The position numbers and the translations under genes are program-made. 64,000 nt of DNA from Coffea arabica (Eukaryota; Streptophyta; Magnoliopsida; Gentianales; Rubiaceae): the NCBI RefSeq assembly GCF_036785885.1, contig NC_092316.1:46671001-46735000 (forward strand), in the 5' to 3' direction. The notes under the pieces are model-generated. The model made no database searches and had not been told where the DNA came from. It worked only from the letters and a program-made list of their open reading frames with translations. Shown here one piece after another: positions 58,301-64,000 of this stretch (within the stretch, counting starts at the first letter, position 1; each line of letters begins with the position of its first letter).

Positions 58301-58509
58301 AGACACACATATTTTTACTTTAAGAACATTATTGTCACTTAAGAATTGGACCATTTGTTATAATATTATTCAATTCTTTTCTTTGCTCTTTATTTTTCCC
58401 CTATTTGTTCTTCTTGGAAAACAGTTAAAAAAGTAAATGATGAATATGCGACGGTGCAAAAGTTTGATGCCATGATTTCTGAATATGCTATTGAAGCAAA
58501 GGAGGCTTA
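58301..58509. other. FMO 3' flank
   Basis: AT-rich, probably containing the 3' UTR. A short stretch at 58424-58513 is open without stops and reads like coding sequence (KFDAMISEYAIEAKEAY) up to the solo LTR, but no family is recognised. Confidence 0.4.
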
Positions 58510-58514
58510 CTCAC
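58510..58514. repeat. Target site duplication (CTCAC) of the Athila-like solo LTR
   Basis: CTCAC lies directly before TGACAGG and is repeated at 59931-59935 directly after ACCTATCA. Confidence 0.92.
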
Positions 58515-59930
58515 TGACAGGTCGTCAGCCTGTGCAATAATAAATACCTGCTCAAACAAAAAATAATTTCTATAGATAGTGGTAAGCAGGGTCGAATCCA
58601 CAGGGACTGGGAGTAATTGTTTCTTTTCAAGTTCACAGTAACAAAGGGGTGTTTTTATGCAGAAGGTGACAATAAAAGAAATTCAAATAAAATCTAAGAA
58701 ACTACTAAAATTAAATAACAAGTTACTAAAATCAAATGAATAATAATTAAGGATCTAGTCAAGGAATAACTTCAGCAATGGTTCACCTAATTGATCATCG
58801 ATAAGCAAAGGCAATTCTAATTATTTACTAATAAATAGGTTATAACTGCCAAACAAGTGATGACAGTCAACCCCTCCTTACTGTGTCGATGATTAAGGTA
58901 CGCCCGTTAATCACTGCTCTAATTGAGAAATAATCTTAGGTACGCCCATAGAATTTAATTCCACAATTGCCTTATGTATTAGAGGAGCCCTATTCTAACC
59001 AAATAACGCACTACCAGGGTTATTTTAGATTAGCCCGCGTATTCCCCTGACACAAACCCAATCATGCCAGTTATCACTATTTTGAGACAATTAAACAATT
59101 ACGGATTTAACACCTCAATTGACAATAGATTATTAAATTAACTAATTATCCGGATCCAAAACAATCAATTAATTAAACAACCATAAGCACTGCAATCAGG
59201 GAATATGCAAACACCAATAAATAAGAGAAAAAGATAAAATTAAATCGATCTCACAATTTTAGATGACCCAAAGCATCCGTTGTCCCTTGACTAGAGTGAG
59301 GGAATTAGTTCATATTTTATGAACTAAATCCACACCAAATTAAAGCAAAAGCTGCGGCCATTGTGCCCAAGAATTAGGAGAACTCAATTCGTTCTATTCA
59401 AGGCGAAAAGCAAATTACAAGAGGCAATAGATTGTTTCAATGCGTCTGACATACGAAGAAGGGAGAAACTATTCAAGGACCATGCGGAAAAGTCAAAGGA
59501 GAAGCTCCAATTCCTCCTGGCATCTGTGGAGAATAACTACCCAAAAGCTAAGAAGAAAAAGTGAAAAACAAGCTAAGCTAAAGGACGAAAAACTAAGGAA
59601 GCCAGATAGCCCCTCTGGCCTCTGCGCGGCGGCTCCCCCCAGGAGGAAGAAGACCCCCCACTTCAGCCCTGCGTTCCTCCTTTTAATGCTGCCCTCTGCG
59701 AATTACCAAAAAGATCTTGTATCTCCTTATTCCAAAAATGTCCTCGATTGCCTGCTATGTGAACTCTTCCCCGATAACTATCAAATTGGCTTTTATTGTG
59801 ATATTTTTGTTCTACTCCCTGAAATAAATATAAATTACGAAAAGTGAGTAGAATCTAGCAATTAATCCACATAAGGTCAGATAATAGGGAAAATTAATAA
59901 TAAAATAAATGATAAAATTGCAACCTATCA
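58515..59930 (-). mobile_element. Athila-like solo LTR, inverted
   Basis: 1416 bp. Plus-strand start TGACAGGTCGTCAGCCTG and end ACCTATCA match the layout of the LTR at 38733-40222, including the CTGTGCAATAATAA block and a shared GGGTCG word. It has 5-bp duplications and no internal domain. Frames inside it (59361-59564, 59440-59847) have no recognisable product. Confidence 0.9.
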
Positions 59931-59935
59931 CTCAC

Positions 59936-61397
59936 AGGAAATCAGGTTTTTTTTTCTTTTAGGAAATCATGTTAATTTAACATAGATAAAAGGTCTTTTT
60001 ATTTTTCCTTTACTTCGAAAGTCCTGTTTGCGCATACAGCTATTAGAATAATTTGTGAAGTTTTCTTTGCTATCAACTAGTCATTTTCCACTTACTAGTC
60101 CCTGGTTCTCAAGACCTTGTCTTGCATATATCGCCATCAGAATAAAATTTAAATTTTGTATAGTTGTCATTTATCTAATATAGAGAGTATACACGTTGTT
60201 AATGTAGGAAAGATTAATCTATACTTTAATTGTGGAGTTTTCTTACTTATCAAGTAGTCATTTTCCAATCCCCACTGCTTGACCCTTCTAGATCTTGTTC
60301 GCACATATCGACCAATGATATAGTCTGGTTTCGGATTAGATTTTCAGTTGAGGATTTACAAATATCTAAATTTCCAATTTGTTTTGTTACATTTGGTATG
60401 CAGTTAAGAAAATGTTAATGCTGGTTGAGTAAACCAAGTTTCTAGGAATTTCTGTCAATGCAGTTGATTTTGCTTTTCTTCATTTTTATACAGGAGTTGA
60501 CTTGTATATTTCATATTGCAGAATCTTACTTTTTCTTAACCAAAATACCCTTGATTAATCATGAAAAAAAAAGATAAAATATGATGGCACCATTGTATAT
60601 AGGAATGAAAAGTATAATTCGAGGACAAAATAGGACAAAAAAATCATTAAGGACGAAATTGATTTTAGTAAAAAAAAAAATTTAAGAATCAAATTGGCAA
60701 ATTTCCTGCAGCAAAACGTCCACAAACAACAAAGATACCTGCATACATCCAGACAGAAAAGGAGTTTCCCCTGTTTTACTCCTCTTTACACAAGCTACAC
60801 CTGCAGAAACTTATAATAAGTATCGCTATAGTACCAAAAGGATTTATTAGTTTCTAAAAACCTCAGGTTTAAAGAGGCTTAATAAGGAAAAAATTGTTTT
60901 CCACAATGCCCACCTACAAGGGTCAAAATCCATCAAATTGTCCAAGGCAGGCCAGTTTTCATTACTTGAACCAACCTTTTACCATCTTGCCATATCTGAG
61001 TATGTTTTAATTAAATTCATAAATTTTGTACACAGCTTTACACAAGCTGTGACCTCAATACATGGTCACAATAAAGTGTAAGGAAACTTCAGAGTTGTTG
61101 AAAAGGTTTGATCTCCTCCGAATGCAAAGATTGTCAAAGGTTTCATTGACAGCAACAACAGTGCTTGGAAACTTTCCAGCTAGAAAACAAGGGTTGTATA
61201 TCCATATACTTTTACCGCTACTCTGAACATTGATATCTTCCCCGGATTCTTCACCAAGAAAACACCAAAATGGGTTGTGCAAATCATCCTAGCCCTCATA
61301 TGGTTGTGAATTTTATTTCTCAAATTGCCAAAAAGGGGACACAGATATTGTGTAAAAAATGATAATCTCCGGACACTCGACATTTTCAATGAAATGT
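59936..61397. other. Intergenic, with old tandem duplication
   Basis: No gene supported. Two similar segments at about 60045-60150 and 60225-60330 share CAAGTAGTCATTTTCCA-like, CTTGT and CATATATCG-like words, offset by about 175 bp. The rest is AT-rich without clear features. Confidence 0.5.
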
Positions 61398-62073
61398 TGT
61401 TGGGTGTGGGCCAGCTCATTTGTGGGCCAACCCACTTATGCAAATGCTTGAGAAACCCTCAAGCTTAAATACTAAGTGAGCAGCTGCACAAGAAAATTCA
61501 AGCTTCGGTCTTTGTGTGAGAAAAAGTGACAGCCGCCACTTTGAGAGAAAAACGAAGAGAGAGAAAGAGTTAGAGAGAGAGAAACTTTAAGGTCTTGATT
61601 GGAAGGTGATTCGAAACCCGATTGAAATGAAATTTTACACACGCGATCCTCTCGTCAAGTTCTACTCATCTGCCGGTTCAGATTTCAGATTTTCTCTTCG
61701 TTTGGTAGCACCTTTCCAAACCTACTTCTTTGACAGTTGTAGTTTTGGGAGGTGATTTTATAGCAGACTTGCTTGGTTGATATTGGTGCTATTATTGTCA
61801 TCCGAATATTTCGGATAGACCTGTGTATTTCCATTATTGTGATAGTGGAGATTTTTTGACTGGACTAGGTCCCGTGATTTTTTCCAATTTGGGTTTTCCA
61901 CGTAAAAATCTTGATGTCCTGTGTCTTTATTTTTCCTTGCATTTTATTATCACTATTGGTATTATTACTTGATAATTTGTTTATTCCTATTTTAACTGGT
62001 ACTTGGGAAAAGAGAAATTTATCCTGATCTAATTCTGATATTGTGTGCCTGTACTAGTACCCCTTTCCCAGCA
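61398..62073 (+). repeat. 5' LTR of the copia element
   Basis: 676 bp from TGTTGGG to CCCAGCA; these ends are near-perfect inverted repeats. It ends two bases before the PBS. An alternative start three bases earlier (61395) cannot be excluded. TTAAATA near 61465 is a weak TATA candidate. Confidence 0.75.
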
Positions 62074-62075
62074 AG

Positions 62076-62087
62076 TGGTATCAGAGC
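62076..62087 (+). other. Copia primer binding site (tRNA-iMet type)
   Basis: TGGTATCAGAGC, the same 12 bases as the PBS of the Tekay-like element. Confidence 0.92.
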
Positions 62088-62122
62088 AGTCAGGTTGGGC
62101 TGCTCAATTGTACCTGTTAAAA

Positions 62123-64000
62123 ATGGATGATTCGGATAGTGGTTGCATGATAAAATTGAATGCTACTAATTATTCGATTTGGAAGCCTAGAATGGAAGAC
62201 TACCTGTATTGTAGAGATTTGTTTGAACCTGTTCTAGGGGATAAATGTAGACCAAGTGATATGAGTGATAAAAAATGGGCTAATATGCACTAAAAAACTG
62301 TTGGTAATATTAGAAAATGGATTGATCAAAGTATTTTTCAACATTTTGCTAATGACACCAAAGCTGATATATTATGGAAAAAACTTGAGAGTATGTATGA
62401 AAGAAAGACAGGTTTGAACAAGGCTAGTTGTCTGAAGCAGATTACTCGAATGAGATATAAGGATGGGGAAAATATGACTGAACACTTGAGTAATTTTCAG
62501 GAATTGATAAACCAAGCAACTACATTAAATTTGAATCTGGATGATGAAGTGCATGTTTTATTATTATTCAGTTCACTACCGGATAGTTGGGAAACCATGG
62601 TGGTCTCCATCAGTAATTCAGGTTCGAATGTGTGTTGACCATGGCTATTGCAAAAGAGGCCGTGATGAATGAAGAGTTCAGAAGAAAGAAACAAGGAATT
62701 GTCTATGAGTCCCAGGCCCTAGTGACAGAAAAGAAAGAAAGAAGAGGGAGAAGCAAAAGTAGAGAACCCTACAACAGGAATGACAAATCCAGAGGCAAGT
62801 CTGAGTCGCGAAAAAATATTGCATGCTATTATTGTAAAAAGAATGGGCATTATATAAAGGAGTGCAGAATCCTAAAACGGGATCAGGCTGAGAAAAAGGC
62901 TAAGGCGAAGGAAAAAGATGATGAGGACACTACAACAATTGTGACAGCCCATAATGACATGTTTGTGTTTTGTGATGAAGGTCAAGTGAATATTATTCAT
63001 TATAACAGTGATTGGGTAGTTGATTTGGGTGCATCCTACCATGTTACTCCTCACAGGCATTTCTTCTAAACTTACACCAAAGGAGATTTTGGATATGTTA
63101 TGATGGGAAATGAGGTCTCATGCAAAGTTGTTGGCATGGGAGACATATATTTGGATACAGATACCGGGTGCCAGCTGGTATTAAGAAATGCTCGACATGT
63201 TTCTGATATTCGCCTTAATCTTATTTCTACAGGAAAACTTGATGATGAAGGTTACCATAGCTTGCAAGGTGGAGGCAAATGGAAGCTCAGCAAAGGAAAT
63301 CTCGTTGTAGCTAGAGGAAAGAAGCAGAGTACCCTCTATTTGATGCAAGCCAAGTTGGGGAAGGGAGAAGTTAATGCAGTTCCTGATTCATCAATTGACC
63401 TTTGGCATAGGCGACTTGAGCATATGGGTGAAAAAAGGATTCAGACACTTGTTCGTAAACAACTCCTACCTGAAGTTAAAGGTAATGCACTTAAATCTTG
63501 TGTTGACTGCATTTATGGGAAACAACACAGAGTTGCATTTCAAAATTTTTCTCCATCTCGAAAATTGAATCCGTTAGAATTGGTACACATTGATGTTTGC
63601 TATATGAAAGATAAGTCTCTTGGTGGTGCTATTTATTTTGTAACTTTTATTGATGACTTTGCTAGAAAGGTTTGGTGTTTTGCTTCGAAATCCAAAGATC
63701 AGATTTTGGATGAGTTTAAAGACTTTCATAGCAAAGTTGAAAGAGAAACTGATAAGCAGTTAAAGTGTGTACGTGCTGATAATAGTGGTGAGTACAGAGG
63801 ACCATTTGAAATCTATTGCAAGTTCCATGGGATCAGATTGGAGAAGATTGTGCCAAAAACTCCTCAAAAGAATGGAGTAGCAGAGAGGATGAACAGATCC
63901 ATCACTAAAAGGGTCAGATGTATGCTCTCTAATGCTAAACTACCAAAATCCTTTTATGGTGAGGCAATGAGGACTGCAGTTGATTTGATAAATCTTTCTC
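62123..64000 (+). pseudogene. Copia gag-protease-integrase, frame-broken and incomplete
   Basis: The ATG at 62123 begins MDDSDSGCMIKLNATNYSIW, the copia Gag start. A TAA at 62291-62293 interrupts Gag in frame. Near 62630 a 2-base change shifts the frame just before LTMAIAKEAVMNEE. Gag then continues to the CCHC knuckle CYYCKKNGHYIKEC and the protease site VVDLGASYHVTP (DLG in place of the usual DSG/DTG). Another TAA at 63067-63069 follows, after which the same frame stays open to the window edge. It shows the integrase finger (LWHRRLEHMG...SCVDC) and catalytic residues in HIDVC, RADNSGEY and NGVAERMNRS. RT and RNase H are off the window. Not functional as it stands. Confidence 0.9.

Larger units (their letters stand above)
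61398..64000 (+). mobile_element. Ty1/copia retrotransposon, damaged, runs off the window
   Basis: LTR 61398-62073, PBS, then gag, protease and integrase in copia order (integrase before RT, which is outside the window). The coding part has frame breaks. The integrase wording resembles the Tnt1 (Tork-like) group. The 3' LTR and target duplication are beyond the window. Confidence 0.9.

Noticed and set aside
59361-59847. Two overlapping frames of 67 and 135 codons
   Set aside because: They lie within the Athila-like solo LTR and are rich in Lys/Arg, with no family.
62045-62122. Copia gag start at 62045
   Set aside because: That codon is GTG and the stretch overlaps the LTR end and PBS. The ATG at 62123 fits the Gag N-terminus.
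63374-63568. 64-codon frame near the copia integrase
   Set aside because: Off-frame shadow of the integrase, which reads through the region in another frame.

Overview
The window is repeat-rich nuclear DNA of a flowering plant, most likely a eudicot. The evidence is plant-type Ty3/gypsy and Ty1/copia retrotransposons, a germin-like protein gene and a seven-exon flavin monooxygenase gene with AT-rich GT-AG introns. Species cannot be read from the sequence.

Left part (1-40222): nested retrotransposons. (1) A very young chromodomain Ty3/gypsy element of Tekay/Del type (10-13244) has LTRs of about 3.73 kb that differ at about five bases by eye. Its 1547-codon gag-pol frame is intact, and a small coiled-coil ORF lies ahead of gag. 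(2) A decayed Athila-type element on the minus strand is split in two: its integrase end lies at 14007-14652, and gag, protease, RT, RNase H, the first half of integrase, PBS and 5' LTR lie at 33908-40222. (3) The split is made by a 19.25-kb insertion (14658-33907, target duplication GTCTT). This is a protein-less large retrotransposon derivative (LARD, Tat/Ogre-like) with 4.2-kb LTRs and a 6.4-kb internal region without credible genes. (4) The 5' LTR of the LARD is itself broken by a 4.45-kb inverted solo LTR related to the first element (15047-19497, target duplication GAATG). Inferred order: Athila, then LARD, then solo LTR. The Tekay-like element is the youngest by LTR identity.

Right part (40223-64000): the gene-bearing part. 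A complete single-exon germin-like protein gene (42388-43110) is followed by about 6 kb of AT-rich DNA with dispersed duplications. A 345-bp Mutator-type MITE with a 10-bp target duplication comes next. Then a complete FMO GS-OX-like gene (exons between 50195 and 58300; spliced length 468 codons including stop). Its intron 5 holds a 5'-truncated LINE with a 13-bp target duplication. Its intron 6 holds a PIF/Harbinger-like element that carries an antisense NB-ARC resistance-gene fragment. Downstream are an Athila-like solo LTR (58515-59930) and the first 2.6 kb of a damaged Ty1/copia element that runs off the window.

Most unusual signal: the LARD codes for no protein but is full of apparent RNA structure. 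Its LTRs hold three consecutive hairpins with the same loop TCCAATG on different stems. Just after its PBS lie two tandem copies of a multi-stem hairpin whose stems differ by compensating changes. Further in are repeated ACCC/GGGT hairpins, a recurring PPT-like GGGGCAA word, and a dense GGG-N5-CCC array beside the 3' LTR. These are good candidates for the cis signals by which a non-coding retrotransposon RNA is packaged and copied by a helper element. That function is inference; the pairings are read directly from the sequence.
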